Notes: a model not told the origin generated them from the sequence alone. A DNA stretch of 64,000 nt from Paenibacillus radicis (ex Xue et al. 2023) (GCF_024722015.1 NZ_JANQBD010000003.1:1-64000), one strand, 5' to 3'. Counted from the first letter of the stretch, positions 25,490 to 34,456 are shown. Numbers and translations: made by a program.

Positions 25490-25745
25490 TCTAATATTAT
25501 ATTATCGCGAACAGTTGAGATTTGGGAGGGTGAACCTCCGAGGGCTTTGTGGAAAATGCGTGCAGTAAATGGAATAATGAGGAAGTTAAGTCTTATCCTC
25601 TATTTCAGTATTTCTTCATGGCCGTTGGGTGTTGCCACCAACACTTCTATACCGTTGTACCCTTTTTACCAAGAGGTATAATCCTGCGAATGAGCGAGTA
25701 AACGTGAGAAAATCCATTAATACCGCGGGAAGTAACGGGCAGTTT
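25490..25745 (+). mobile_element. Diverged IS110 3'-tail remnant with covarying stem
   Basis: Compared with 9786-10,013: GAGATTTGGGAGGGTGAACC/TCCGAGGG replaces GAGCCATGGGATGGTAAGCTTCCAGGG, TGTGGAAAATGCGTGCAGTA replaces CGTGGAATATGCGTGCAGTA, and ATCCTGCGAATGAGCGAG ends it, followed by TAACGGGCAG. No transposase sequence is left. The stem changes preserve pairing. Confidence 0.55.
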
Positions 25746-25903
25746 AACGCAAAACAGGAGGTTGTTGTAACTTAGCAGCCGTTATGTAAGGGTAGTTGAG
25801 ATAGTTTAGAATTGTGTTGAAGACAGATCCTGACGGGCCTGGATGCCGAGCGACGGTCGCTGGGCGTGCCGTCTGCCAGCGGTGACGTGTATTCAGCCAT
25901 TAG

Positions 25904-26094
25904 GTAATGGGATAAAGTTCTTATCATTTATGACATCAAGTTCTTGTCAACTGCCGGGTGACAAGAACATAGTAACATTAAATGCCGCATAAATTGCGGT
26001 TTTTTTGTTTTATGTTATCAAGTTCTTGTCAAAACGAATTGACAAGAACTTGATAACATTCGATGGGTGACTAGAACTTTGTAACATTCCCGAC
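25904..26094. repeat. Nested TGTCGGG-type elements, GATAACATT subtype
   Basis: A partial inverted unit (TAATGGGATAAAGTTCTTAT at 25,904) precedes a fuller unit at 25,952-26,094: TGCCGGGTGACAAGAACATA, a GCCGCATAAATTGCGG hairpin with seven Ts, the pair TTATCAAGTTCTTGTC / GACAAGAACTTGATAA, and CTTTGTAACATTCCCGAC at the right end. Boxes end in GTAACATT rather than TCTCATT, so this is a distinct subtype with compensated pairing. Confidence 0.7.
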
Positions 26095-26139
26095 GTAGTC
26101 ACATTACACATTGAACAGCGTTTTAATTGAGGTAACAAA

Positions 26140-26225
26140 AAACGTTAGCGCAATAACCAGAGAGCAACTCGCCACAAGGCAGTTCCTCCCTGGATTCGTT
26201 AAAGTAACGGGCAGCACTCCTATTT
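26140..26225. repeat. Dispersed hairpin repeat
   Basis: AACGTTAGCGCAATAACCAG, an imperfect stem AGAGCAACTCGCC..GGCAGTTCCTCCCT, then CGTTAAAGTAACGGGCAG. Order and spacing match the family. Confidence 0.55.
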
Positions 26226-26331
26226 ATGAAGAAATACGAGGTTGAGAAAGAAATGGTGGCGAGTCATGAAACTTAGAGGGACTATGACAGAACAGGCATA
26301 TAGAAAAGAATTACATCGTCCGGAATGAGAT

Positions 26332-26446
26332 TGTCGGACGACACAAACATTATCCTTTTCATGGTCGCTTATATTGCGGCTTTTTTAATAATGGGACAAT
26401 GTTCTTGTCGCGAGACGGCGACACAAACATTGTCCGTTTTTCGACA
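26332..26446. repeat. TGTCGG-type element, CGACACAAAC subtype
   Basis: A 115 bp unit from TGTCGGACGACACAAACATT to TTTTTCGACA. The hairpin is GTCGCTTATATTGCGGC with six Ts; the inverted pair is ATGGGACAATGTTCTTGTCG / CGACACAAACATTGTCC. Both termini are present. Flanks show no clear target duplication. Confidence 0.7.
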
Positions 26447-26687
26447 TAGAAATCCACTCATAACAAATTCAAGATTCAAATGAAACTAAGGTATGTTGAT
26501 CATGTTAAAAAGATCAGTTTGTTTGCACTCATTAAGCTCCCATGAATATTAAATTGGCTCAAAACCAGTAAAAGAGCATAGGAAAACAGACCCAGCATTA
26601 CACTTTTAAAAAAAGGCTGAGCCACGTGAGTAATGATATAAGTTGGAGCAAAACGATTACTGACAACAAGTAAAGGCAAGACTGGTG
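26447..26687. other. Intergenic stretch without recognised content
   Basis: No convincing frame. A minus-strand open frame of 65 codons (26,500-26,697) lacks a ribosome site and runs into the IS110 bridge-RNA relic. Confidence 0.25.
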
Positions 26688-26832
26688 CAACAACCAAAAA
26701 AGGATTAATCTCCCATAAGTGCTACCCATATCGGGTGCGATATTCTATGATGCACCGTGGTGGTCGGAGTCAGACTAACGGTTGGGCTCTATGGCACCAT
26801 AGCTATTTTCATCCTCAGTGGTGCAGCGTTGA
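26688..26832 (-). ncRNA. Orphan copy of an IS110 bridge-RNA-type region
   Basis: Homologous to 7952-8150: GACTGGTGCAACAACCAAAA at the transposase-proximal end, GTCAGACTAACGGTTGGG and TGGCACCATAGC in the middle, and a terminal hairpin GCAGCG..CGCTGC followed by ATGAATGGCTAACG. No transposase gene remains next to it. Sequence between the conserved blocks differs completely from the 8.0 kb copy. Confidence 0.5.
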
Positions 26833-26942
26833 TCTTGCGCTGCATGAATGGCTAACGAGCAGATCAGCTCAACAATTGGGCAGGAGAATGAAGTAACGAT
26901 CTAGAAATAAATTACATCGTTATGGAAAAAGGTGGCGATTCT

Positions 26943-27590
26943 TTGATCTCTGTTATCCTCTGGGACTTGGATGGAACTATTCAAGATAGCGAATCATTGG
27001 CAAAAGAAGGTACACGTTATGGATTTATGCAAATGCTCGGTAGGGAGCCTACGGAAGAGGAATTTGCTCAACTTCTAGGTCGTCCTGTTCCAATAGTTTA
27101 CCAAGAATGGTTTGATATTGATTTGGCAAGAAAGATTCTTGACTCGGGGACTTGTTTTTACCATGAACGTGCTGAACAAATCCCTTGTTATGCAGGTGTT
27201 ACAGACTTATTGTGCGAATTAATACGAAGAGGATATCGTATGGGAGTCGTATCTTCTAAACGACGACTCCATGTTAAAAATGAGCTGAAGTTAAAGAATC
27301 TAGACAACTTGTTTGATGTGGTCATAGCTCAAGAAGATACTCAAATACATAAACCTCATCCCGAACCGCTGATTCTCCACCACCAGAGAGTTGCATTTAC
27401 ATTGGAGACCAGCCCTCTGACTTGCGAGCAGCTTCTGCTGCAGGAATGAATGGTATTGCAGCACTCTGGGGAGATGGAAAAATCGAACGGCTTGAGCCTA
27501 TAAATCCTATCTTTCTGGCATATACGCCCACGGACATTCTAAAATTACTGCATTCTGAAGAAATCAAAATAAACCCAGGCACAACGTCAG
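26943..27590 (+). pseudogene. HAD-superfamily phosphatase, frameshifted and cut at the 3' end
   Basis: The first part (from TTG 26,943, AAAGGTGG upstream) has motif I LWDLDGTIQDSE, motif II VVSSKRR and the motif III Lys in IHKPHPEPL. At about 27,375 a small deletion changes frame; the other frame then continues CIYIGDQPSDLRAASAAGMN, motif IV, and IAALWGDGKIERL, typical of PpaX/Gph-type phosphatases. After LLHSEEIK (about 27,570) the sequence passes into an IS110 fragment. Function is lost unless the deletion is tolerated. Confidence 0.75.
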
Positions 27591-27592
27591 TT

Positions 27593-28287
27593 ATTGAGAA
27601 AAGCCGGTCTCAATCTAGCTGAAAGTATGTCAGGAAAACGGAAAGGGCAGATTGTCATATCGAAACGTGGAGTTTCCACCTTACGTAAATATCTGTTTCT
27701 CGCTACCCTACAGCTCATAGGTATCAATCCCGTTTTTCAAGAGTTACATGAGTATAACATTAAAGTTAAGCATATGAAGAAGCAGAGGTCCGTAGTTAAA
27801 CTTCTAGGAAAAGTAGCTCGAATCCTGATTAGTATCGTCCAAAGAGGAGAAACATTTTCGCCCGAGAAGGCAAGTCACATCCTTATTCAAGCCGCATAAA
27901 ACGTTTGAATACCACGTAGGTTGACTCATTCGCAGGATTTTACAAAGAAAGCACGGAGAACCGAGTTCCTGCCCGAAAGGACTTAGACCCGTCCGCTAAA
28001 CGCAATCGGTCTCCACGCCTTGGACAGGTATGACGATGGAATGTAAGGGCCTAGACCCGTAGAGCCATGGGATGGTAAGCTTCCAAGGTATTTGTGGAAT
28101 AAGCGTGCATTAGAGTAAAATTTAGGAAATGACTTTTAAGGTTCCTCTATTTCCGCATGCTCAAAATAAAGGCCACTTAACCAAATGAGTTTGTTTTCCA
28201 AGCAATCGTTATCTTCCGGGTGATGAAATCCTGCGAATGAGTGAGTATACGTGAGATAAACCCTTAAAACTGAGGGACGGGCAGATT
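27593..28287 (+). mobile_element. 3' fragment of the IS110 element (transposase C-terminus plus tail)
   Basis: The last 101 codons of the transposase (RKAGLNLAESMSGKRKGQIV to the stop at 27,898) are nearly identical to 9310-9627, and the following 390 bases match the non-coding tail 9628-10,013. The 5' two thirds are absent and the break lies at the end of the HAD gene relic. The tail ends ACTGAGGGACGGGCAG, then ATTTACGCAA, the right half of the hairpin repeat. Confidence 0.85.
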
Positions 28288-28326
28288 TACGCAACATTGT
28301 TCTCTTCGAAAAATTCAGATTTCCAC

Positions 28327-28357
28327 TTGACCCTTACGTAACGTAATGAATTATAGT
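28327..28357 (+). promoter_or_regulatory. MerR-type promoter upstream of the reductase gene
   Basis: TTGACC (28,327) and TATAGT (28,352) are 19 bases apart, longer than the usual 17. The spacer holds the perfect palindrome TTACGTAACGTAA (28,334-28,346). Overlong spacers with a central dyad are the hallmark of promoters activated by MerR-family regulators. No merR gene is nearby. Confidence 0.6.
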
Positions 28358-28436
28358 GAACGTAAGAGCAGGACGAAACACGGGCCTACTGCCAAAAAAT
28401 TGAACAACTAAATTCGAAATCGGAGGAGAAGCAAAC

Positions 28437-29006
28437 ATGAGAAAACTCGTGCTGTTTATGCATGTGTCGCTGGACGGGTATGCGTCGGATTCGAACGGAG
28501 GACTAGATTGGATTCCATACAATGAGGAATTAGAGAAATACGCCGAGGAGGTCGTAGCCGAAGTCGGCTCTCCCGTATACGGACGCACGACGTATCGGAT
28601 GATGGAGAGCTACTGGCCCACGGTGATGGACAATCCGAATGCATCGAGGCACGGTATGGAGCATGCCAAATGGCTGCAGGATGTTAAGAAGATCGTCATT
28701 TCCGGCTCGATGGACATTGTGGAATGGAACAATACGATGCTGATCAAGGACAATATCACAGAGGAAATCAAGGCACTCAAGGAGGAGCCTGGCAAAGATC
28801 TCGTTATCTTCGGCAGTCCGGGGGCGGCGAAGACTTTGCTTGAGCTCGGCCTGATCGACGAATTCCTGCTGACGATTTGTCCGGTCATCTTGGGCGGCGG
28901 AAAATCGGTATTCCACGGAGACGGTGAGAAAATCAGGCTCAAGCTGCTGTCTAGCCGAACGCTCAAGTCGGGCATTATCGCGGCCCGGTATGAGTTGGAG
29001 AAATAG
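28437..29006 (+). CDS. Dihydrofolate-reductase-family protein (RibD C-terminal domain)
   Basis: A 189-residue NADPH-dependent reductase-fold protein of the YyaP/YwjB type. Seen: MRKLVLFMHVSLDGYASDSN at the N-terminus, YGRTTYRMM, then VIFGSPGAAKTLLELGLIDE and PVILGGGKSVF. The substrate is unknown; it should not be read as a true folate enzyme. GGAGGAG lies nine bases before the ATG. It is probably transcribed alone from the MerR-type promoter at 28,327. Confidence 0.9.
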   Translation: MRKLVLFMHVSLDGYASDSNGGLDWIPYNEELEKYAEEVVAEVGSPVYGRTTYRMMESYWPTVMDNPNASRHGMEHAKWLQDVKKIVISGSMDIVEWNNTMLIKDNITEEIKALKEEPGKDLVIFGSPGAAKTLLELGLIDEFLLTICPVILGGGKSVFHGDGEKIRLKLLSSRTLKSGIIAARYELEK

Positions 29007-29024
29007 CCGTGCCGTACAAGGTGT

Positions 29025-29092
29025 TCCACTAACGAAAGAACGATAGTTCCAAGCAACACGACAGCAGCCGATCATAATCGGCTGCTGTTTTT
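29025..29092. terminator. Hairpin-repeat copy acting as a bidirectional terminator
   Basis: CACTAACGAAAGAACGATAG followed by the stem CAGCAGCCGAT / ATCGGCTGCTG (29,062-29,088) and five Ts. It lies between the converging reductase gene and tetR-type pseudogene. The GTTAACGGGCAG tail is missing. Confidence 0.7.
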
Positions 29093-29102
29093 AAAGATAG
29101 AG

Positions 29103-29651
29103 CTAGTTGCAATTCCTCTCCAACAACGTACCTAATTGTTCCGCTAAAGCTTGATAGGTAATTGGTCGTTCATTCATGAACCACCATTCCACGACCCCCA
29201 CATAAGCAGAAGCTATAAATCTGATAACCATATTCTCATTTAGATCCTTATTTTTTCCCTGGGATATATCGACCTCATCTTTAAACTCATCAAGCAGGAA
29301 CTCGAGGAATCGGTTACGAAAAAAAGGAGCTCCTTTACTCGCTAACATCATCGAAAAAAAACGATAGTTTTCTTCGAAATACTCTGTCCAAATAAGGGAA
29401 CCGCTTGTGAAGTCCAAATCTGCTGCTGCCTTGCATCGATCTCCGAGTTCCTTAATATGCGTTTCGATAAGCTTGTCCAGCAAGTCATACTTATCCATGT
29501 AATGAAGATAAATCGTTCCCCTACTCACGTTGGCACGATCAGAAAGGTCTTGGATCGTAATATTGTCAAAGCTCTATTCTTCCATAAGTTCTAAAACTGC
29601 ATTTTTTAAAGCATCTTGGGTTTTCTTTATTCTTCGATCGGCCTTCACCAC
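29103..29651 (-). pseudogene. TetR/AcrR-family regulator interrupted by an amber codon
   Basis: From GTG 29,651 (GAGGTG six bases upstream) the frame reads RIKKTQDALKNAVLELMEE, then TAG at 29,574-29,576, then SFDNITIQDLSDRANVSRGT, the usual TetR helix-turn-helix, and continues to 29,103 with a ligand-binding domain. One base change would restore a complete protein of about 182 residues. Translation could restart within the HTH (for instance near SRGTIYLHYMDK), but this would lose DNA binding. It may have controlled one of the flanking genes. Confidence 0.75.
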
Positions 29652-29805
29652 ATGGAACACCTCGATTATGTGAAATAGTAGACAATTTAGCATCCTTTGT
29701 TCAGTAATTAACAAATGGAACAGATCTAACCATTGAAGGTTTATTGTCATCGTTTATAATTCTAGACATGAGTTCATTAATTAATCAAGGTTTAGTTTGG
29801 AATGC

Positions 29806-29834
29806 TTGACTTGGAGTTAACTCCAGAATATAAA
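29806..29834 (+). promoter_or_regulatory. Promoter with a MerR/AdhR-type palindrome
   Basis: TTGACT at 29,806, then TGGAGTTAACTCCA (29,812-29,825), then TATAAA at 29,829 or TAAACT at 29,831. The palindrome is very like operators of AdhR-type MerR regulators, which respond to aldehydes and electrophiles. It precedes the oxidoreductase run starting at 29,857. Confidence 0.6.
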
Positions 29835-29856
29835 CTTATTTGCAAATAGAGGAGCG

Positions 29857-30919
29857 ATGATGATGAGTAAGGCTTTGATCCTTGAAGCAAACGGAGGAAT
29901 TGCTCGCGTAGTCATTGAGTTATTCCTAAGGGAAACAGATACACAATTAACACTCTACCTGCGTAATGCTGGAAGGTTAAAGCATTTGGAATCTAATCAT
30001 GTTAGGGTCATTGAAGGTGATGTTTTAAATCTGGATCAATTAAAAGATGCGATGGCTGGGCAGGATGTCGTGTATGCCAATTTGGCTGGCCAATTAATAA
30101 AAATGGCTGAAACCATCGTGGCAGCCATGTTCGCAACGGGCTTAAGACGTCTAATTTTTATTAGCTCCATGGGATTTTATGGGGAAGTCCCTCAATTTTG
30201 CAGGAAAGGAGTCGTTGTTGTATTTAACTCCATTGGCCACGACGGAGAATTAACAAATGGTGGATACAGTGAAAAGATCGTTGTTAAAGACAAGTTTGTT
30301 GTTCGTATTCCAGACGGCTTAGAACTGGACGTTGCCAGCCCGCTGTTATGTGCAGGTATTACAACGGTACTCTCCTCTGAAACACTGGAACTCGGGACCA
30401 GGGAAGAAGGTTGCTGTTCTGGAAATGGGAGGACTTGGCCATTTGGCTGTTCAGTTTGCCCATACGATGGGGGCAGAAGTGACTGTTCTTAGTCATAGTA
30501 GTAACAAAAAAGATGAAGCTTTTGGTTTTGGCGCAAGTCACTACTATGTAACCACTGATCCTGCAACGTTTACTGAGCTGGCTGGTCAATTTGATCTGAT
30601 TCTAAACACCGTATCTGCAAATATTGATGTTGATGCTTTGCTGTCCATTCTTAATGTGGATGGGGCACTAGTTAATCTTGGTTTGCCCAACAAGCCCGAT
30701 CTTTATAATGTCTTTTCCTTATTTGCCGGACGTCGGAGTATTACGGCATCGAACGTTGGGGGAATTAAAGAAACACAAGAGATGCTCGACTTTTCAGCAG
30801 AACACGGGATTGCTCCTATGATTGAAGTCATTCGTGCCGATCAGGTTGACGAAGCATACAAACGTGTCGTAAGCAGTGATGTACGATATCGATTTGTTAT
30901 CGATATGTCTACTTTGTAA
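29857..30919 (+). pseudogene. Chimera of an NAD(P)-binding protein and a zinc-type alcohol dehydrogenase
   Basis: The first 110 or so codons are an NmrA/SDR-type NAD(P)-binding protein ([33 protein letters not shown]). At about 30,200 the sequence changes to the middle of a zinc alcohol dehydrogenase of the YahK/YjgB type ([20 protein letters not shown], then [16 protein letters not shown] for the Rossmann fold). A one-base frameshift lies at about 30,368 between AGITT and YSPLKHW. The ADH N-terminus with the zinc ligands is gone. I infer a deletion that fused two neighbouring genes. GGAGCGATG-type ribosome site precedes ATG 29,857. Confidence 0.75.
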
Positions 30920-30944
30920 CCCTGATAAAAAAGGAGAATAATCG

Positions 30945-31703
30945 ATGAATATCACGGATGCAGCTCAAATGTATCATGAAAAAATGTTTCCACGTTACGT
31001 ATCTAGGTTTTTGGAAACAGATCCCGAGTTTATTGAGCGCTTTGATAATTTCGCGTTTGATGAAGTCGTGAATCAGGACGACTTAAATGACAGAACTCGT
31101 ATGATGGCCATTTTGTCCGTTTTAATCGGTTGTCAGGGTATAGATGAGTTTAGAGCTATGCATCCAGCAGCACTAAACTTTGGTGTTACTCCAGTGGAAA
31201 CAAAAGAGATTGTTTATCAGTCCGTACCTTATATGGGCATAGGAAGAGTCTTGCCTTTTCTGTATGCTGTGAATGAGATTTTAACTTCACGAGGGGTTGA
31301 ACTGCCTTTGTCAGGGCAATCAACCACAACTATAGAAACTCGTTTAGAAGCAGGGATTGCGGCACAGGTAGATATCTTCGGAGAACATATGCGGGATTTC
31401 TGGCAGTCGGGACCGGAAGAGAGCAAGCACATCAATTACTGGCTCGCATCTAACTGCTTTGGGGATTACTATACGCGAAAAGGGCTTGACTACAAACAAA
31501 GAGAGATGATTACATTCTGCTTTCTTTTGGCTCAGGGTGGATGCGAACCTCAGTTGACCAGCCATGCTGCCGCTAATATAAGGCTTGGAAATGATAAGAG
31601 TTTCCTTATCAAAGTTATTTCTCAATGCCTGCCTTTCATCGGCTATCCGCGCAGTCTAAATGCTCTCCGGTGTGTGAATGAAGCCGCGGCGAAATCGGAA
31701 TAA
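30945..31703 (+). CDS. Carboxymuconolactone-decarboxylase (CMD) family protein
   Basis: A 252-residue protein with two CMD-like all-alpha halves. The first contains RTRMMAILSVLIGCQGIDEF and the second QREMITFCFLLAQGGCEPQL then TSHAAANIRLG. Such proteins are related to AhpD-type reductases and are commonly found beside stress-response oxidoreductases; no activity is assigned. AAGGAG lies before the ATG. It is co-oriented with the next genes in the run. Confidence 0.85.
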   Translation: MNITDAAQMYHEKMFPRYVSRFLETDPEFIERFDNFAFDEVVNQDDLNDRTRMMAILSVLIGCQGIDEFRAMHPAALNFGVTPVETKEIVYQSVPYMGIGRVLPFLYAVNEILTSRGVELPLSGQSTTTIETRLEAGIAAQVDIFGEHMRDFWQSGPEESKHINYWLASNCFGDYYTRKGLDYKQREMITFCFLLAQGGCEPQLTSHAAANIRLGNDKSFLIKVISQCLPFIGYPRSLNALRCVNEAAAKSE

Positions 31704-31746
31704 GCCCCTTAGCCCCTTATTAAATAACTTTTGAAAGTAGGAATCA

Positions 31747-32145
31747 ATGATGAATAATGAACAACTTCGCAACAGTACTATTTTTCCATTAGGAGAAAAG
31801 GTTAAAGCAAACTTTATAGGGGACGCCTACCTACAAATGGTGTTCACAGATCCGACACCTCTGAACACCGCGATCGGAAATGTTACCTTTGCTCCAGAGG
31901 CACGGAATAACTGGCACTCTCATCGGGTTGGACAGGTTCTGTTAGTCACCGGCGGCAAAGGGTGGTATCAAGAAGAAGAAAAACCTGCACGATTGCTCCA
32001 AACAGGTGACGTGGTTAATATTCCACCTAACGTAAAACATTGGCATGGAGCGACAAAAGACAGTTGGTTTGTACATCTGGCTATGACTCCAGGAGAAACA
32101 GAATGGTTTGAAGCCGTCGATGATGAATGGTTTGATAAACTATAG
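31747..32145 (+). CDS. Cupin-domain protein
   Basis: A 132-residue single-domain cupin. Motif 1 is WHSHRVGQVLLVTGGKGWYQ (two His and a Gln in metal-ligand positions), motif 2 is GDVVNIPPNVKHWHGA. Often encoded beside CMD proteins and aldo/keto reductases in the same stress cluster. The GAAAGTAGG ribosome site precedes the ATG. The stop is 12 bases before the next gene, so the two are co-transcribed. Confidence 0.9.
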   Translation: MMNNEQLRNSTIFPLGEKVKANFIGDAYLQMVFTDPTPLNTAIGNVTFAPEARNNWHSHRVGQVLLVTGGKGWYQEEEKPARLLQTGDVVNIPPNVKHWHGATKDSWFVHLAMTPGETEWFEAVDDEWFDKL

Positions 32146-32157
32146 GAGGTTTTCTGG

Positions 32158-33126
32158 ATGGAATATATAAAATTCGGAAATACGGGAATGGACGTCTCTC
32201 GGATTTGTCTGGGTTGCATGAGCTTTGGAGATGTGCTCCCAGGAGGACATCAATGGGTACTCGATGAGGAGCGCAGTCGCCCACTCTTCAAAAGAGCGCT
32301 AGAACTGGGTATCAACTTTTTTGATACAGCGAACATTTATGCAGGCGGAACCAGTGAAGAGATTATTGGGAAAGCTCTAAAAGATTATACGAACCGGGAT
32401 GAAATTGTTCTGGCTACAAAAGTCTGGGGACGTATGCATCAAGGCCCCAATGGTGCAGGGCTTTCTCGAAAGGCAATTATGAGTGAAATCGATAAAAGTT
32501 TGAAAAGACTAGGGACTGATTATGTAGATCTCTACATCATCCACCGCTGGGATTATGACACACCTATTGAAGAAACTATGGAAGCTATGCATGATGTAGT
32601 GAAGTCTGGAAAAGCCAGATATATCGGTGCTTCTGCAATGTATGCATGGCAATTTCAAAAAGCATTACATGTGGCGGAGAAAAATGGCTGGACTCGGTTT
32701 GTTTCCATGCAAAATCACCTTAACCTCATATACCGCGAAGAGGAAAGAGAGATGATTCCGCTTTGTAATGATCAAAAAATTGCGTTGACACCTTATAGTC
32801 CACTTGCATCGGGACGGTTAATTCGTGATTGGTCTGAAACTACCCATAGATCAGAAACGGATCAAATTCAAAAATCAAAGTACGATTCGACTGCTGATGC
32901 AGATCGATTGATCATTGAGCGAGTAGCGTCCATTGCCGAGAAGCGCGCAGTACCCCGCAGTCATGTTGCGCTTGCATGGCTGTTACAGACTGCTCCTATT
33001 GTTGGAGCAACTAAAATCGCTCAACTTGAAGATTCTGTAGGTACTCTATCGGTGAAATTAACCCCGGAAGAGGTCTCATTCCTGGAAGAACTGTATGTCC
33101 CACATCCCGTTGTTGGAGCTCAGTAA
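32158..33126 (+). CDS. Aldo/keto reductase
   Basis: A 322-residue NADPH-dependent (beta/alpha)8 oxidoreductase. FGNTGMDVSRICLGCMSFGD starts the fold; the tetrad Asp lies in FFDTANIY with Tyr, Lys in ATKVWG, His in YIIHRWD; SPLASGRL and GATKIAQLEDS are the cofactor-site segments. It resembles YdbC/YqkF or IolS-type reductases of aldehydes. AGGAGG lies seven bases before the ATG. Confidence 0.92.
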   Translation: MEYIKFGNTGMDVSRICLGCMSFGDVLPGGHQWVLDEERSRPLFKRALELGINFFDTANIYAGGTSEEIIGKALKDYTNRDEIVLATKVWGRMHQGPNGAGLSRKAIMSEIDKSLKRLGTDYVDLYIIHRWDYDTPIEETMEAMHDVVKSGKARYIGASAMYAWQFQKALHVAEKNGWTRFVSMQNHLNLIYREEEREMIPLCNDQKIALTPYSPLASGRLIRDWSETTHRSETDQIQKSKYDSTADADRLIIERVASIAEKRAVPRSHVALAWLLQTAPIVGATKIAQLEDSVGTLSVKLTPEEVSFLEELYVPHPVVGAQ

Positions 33127-33157
33127 TTTGAATTTTAAGAAAAGGCGGAGAATTGAT

Positions 33158-34192
33158 ATGAAAGCAAATATGATGTACGCTGCTGGTGATGTTCGCGTAG
33201 AAGAAATCCCTGTTCCGAAATTGCAAGAACCATCGGATGTGATTTTGAAAGTCGTTGCTGCCTGCATTTGCGGAAGTGACCTGCATCCTTATCACAACAT
33301 GCATGCCCATGAGCATGGAGAGGGCGAAGCAATGGGGCATGAAGTAATTGGAAAAATTGAAGAAATGGGTTCGGAGGTTTCTGGATTCCAGAAAGGCGAT
33401 TTGGTTGTCGTTCCTTTTGCTTATGGTGACAACACCTGTCCGTTTTGCCAAGAAGGATTGATGACTTCTTGTGTGCATGGGGGCTTTATGACCGGCTGCC
33501 AAGCGGAATTTGTTAGAGTACCTCAAGCACAGGGAAGTATGTTTAAACTGCCTGATGAAATTGACGAAAACTCTCCTTTATTGCCGTCCCTCTTGACATT
33601 GTCTGACGTATACGGCACTGGTTATCATGCAGCGGTGATGGGAGGCGTTAATGAGAACACGACGGTAACGGTTATTGGTGATGGTGCTGTTGGTCTTCTT
33701 GCCGTTCTGTCAGCGAAAAAGCTTGGTGCCAAGAAAATTATCCTTATGGGCCGTCATAAGAAGCGGACTGATCTTGGTATTGAATTCGGTGCAACAGACG
33801 TTATTAATGAGCGCGGAGAAGAAGGTATCGCGAAAGTTCGAGCGCTGACAAATGGTGAAGGAACACATGTTGTTCTTGAATGTGTCGGGCTGATGCCTGC
33901 TTACGAGATGAGTCTTGGTGCCGTTCGGGCCGGTGGAGTTATCAGCCGCGTTGGTGTTCCGCAGTATGATGAAGCTCCCGTCGGCTTTACAAGTCTTTTC
34001 GGGCGTAATATTACGCTTACGGGGGGACCAGCGCCAACGCGTGCTTACATGGAAGAATTGTTGCCCGACATCTTGGACGGTAAAATTGAGCCGGGTCGTG
34101 TCTTTGATGTAACGGTTGATTTGGATGGTGTTCCAGGGGGTTATCAAGCTATGGACAACCGTGAAGCACTCAAAGTATTAATTCGACCTTAA
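33158..34192 (+). CDS. Zinc-dependent alcohol dehydrogenase (MDR family)
   Basis: A 344-residue medium-chain dehydrogenase. Catalytic zinc ligands are in ACICGSDLHPYH and GHEVIGKIE; the structural zinc lobe is shortened (CPFCQEGLMTSC, with fewer than four clustered Cys). The Rossmann motif is VIGDGAVGLLAVLSAKKLG, then LMGRH. ATG at 33,158 is chosen for the GGCGGAG site; frames upstream are open but lack one. Probably reduces aldehydes with NADP(H). Lies 31 bases after the AKR gene, likely same transcript. Confidence 0.92.
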   Translation: MKANMMYAAGDVRVEEIPVPKLQEPSDVILKVVAACICGSDLHPYHNMHAHEHGEGEAMGHEVIGKIEEMGSEVSGFQKGDLVVVPFAYGDNTCPFCQEGLMTSCVHGGFMTGCQAEFVRVPQAQGSMFKLPDEIDENSPLLPSLLTLSDVYGTGYHAAVMGGVNENTTVTVIGDGAVGLLAVLSAKKLGAKKIILMGRHKKRTDLGIEFGATDVINERGEEGIAKVRALTNGEGTHVVLECVGLMPAYEMSLGAVRAGGVISRVGVPQYDEAPVGFTSLFGRNITLTGGPAPTRAYMEELLPDILDGKIEPGRVFDVTVDLDGVPGGYQAMDNREALKVLIRP

Positions 34193-34227
34193 TGAATAAT
34201 ATCAACTGTTAGCTTAGATTTAAAAAG

Positions 34228-34443
34228 AAAGACTTAAGGTAAACAAGAAACCGGCGTTGATACGCTCATCACTGAATTTATCGCTACTGATAATGTTGCT
34301 GAAGAAGTCACGGTATTTAACCCTCCAACATTTCTGAAAGAACAGGAACAATTCGAGAAGAAAGGAGTAGTTTGGTATTGCGATCGGGAGATTTTATTTG
34401 GATTTAGCAAAGTAAAAAGAGAATTGATCCTAGAATATAAATA
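34228..34443 (+). pseudogene. Short coding relic between ADH and SDR genes
   Basis: The frame after a TAA at 34,225 reads about 72 residues including TGVDTLITEFIATDNVAEEV, FLKEQEQFEKKGVVWYCDRE and ILFGFSKVKRELILEYK before TAA. No start codon with a ribosome site. Composition is protein-like but the family is not recognised; it may be the 3' end of a lost gene. Confidence 0.35.
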
Positions 34444-34456
34444 AGGAGGACATACA

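Noticed and set aside
1542..26446. Ends of a CRISPR-associated (type V-K) or Tn7-like transposon
   Set aside because: The ends look similar in style, but no cas12k, tnsB, tnsC or tniQ-type gene lies between any pair; kept only as a suggestion about the ends.
28437..29006. Trimethoprim-resistance dihydrofolate reductase
   Set aside because: The sequence is of the RibD C-terminal/YyaP type, not the folate enzyme.
29574..29576. Amber codon read through or recoded as an amino acid
   Set aside because: Many genes in the window use TAG as a normal stop and neighbouring genes carry frameshifts as well, so mutation is simpler.
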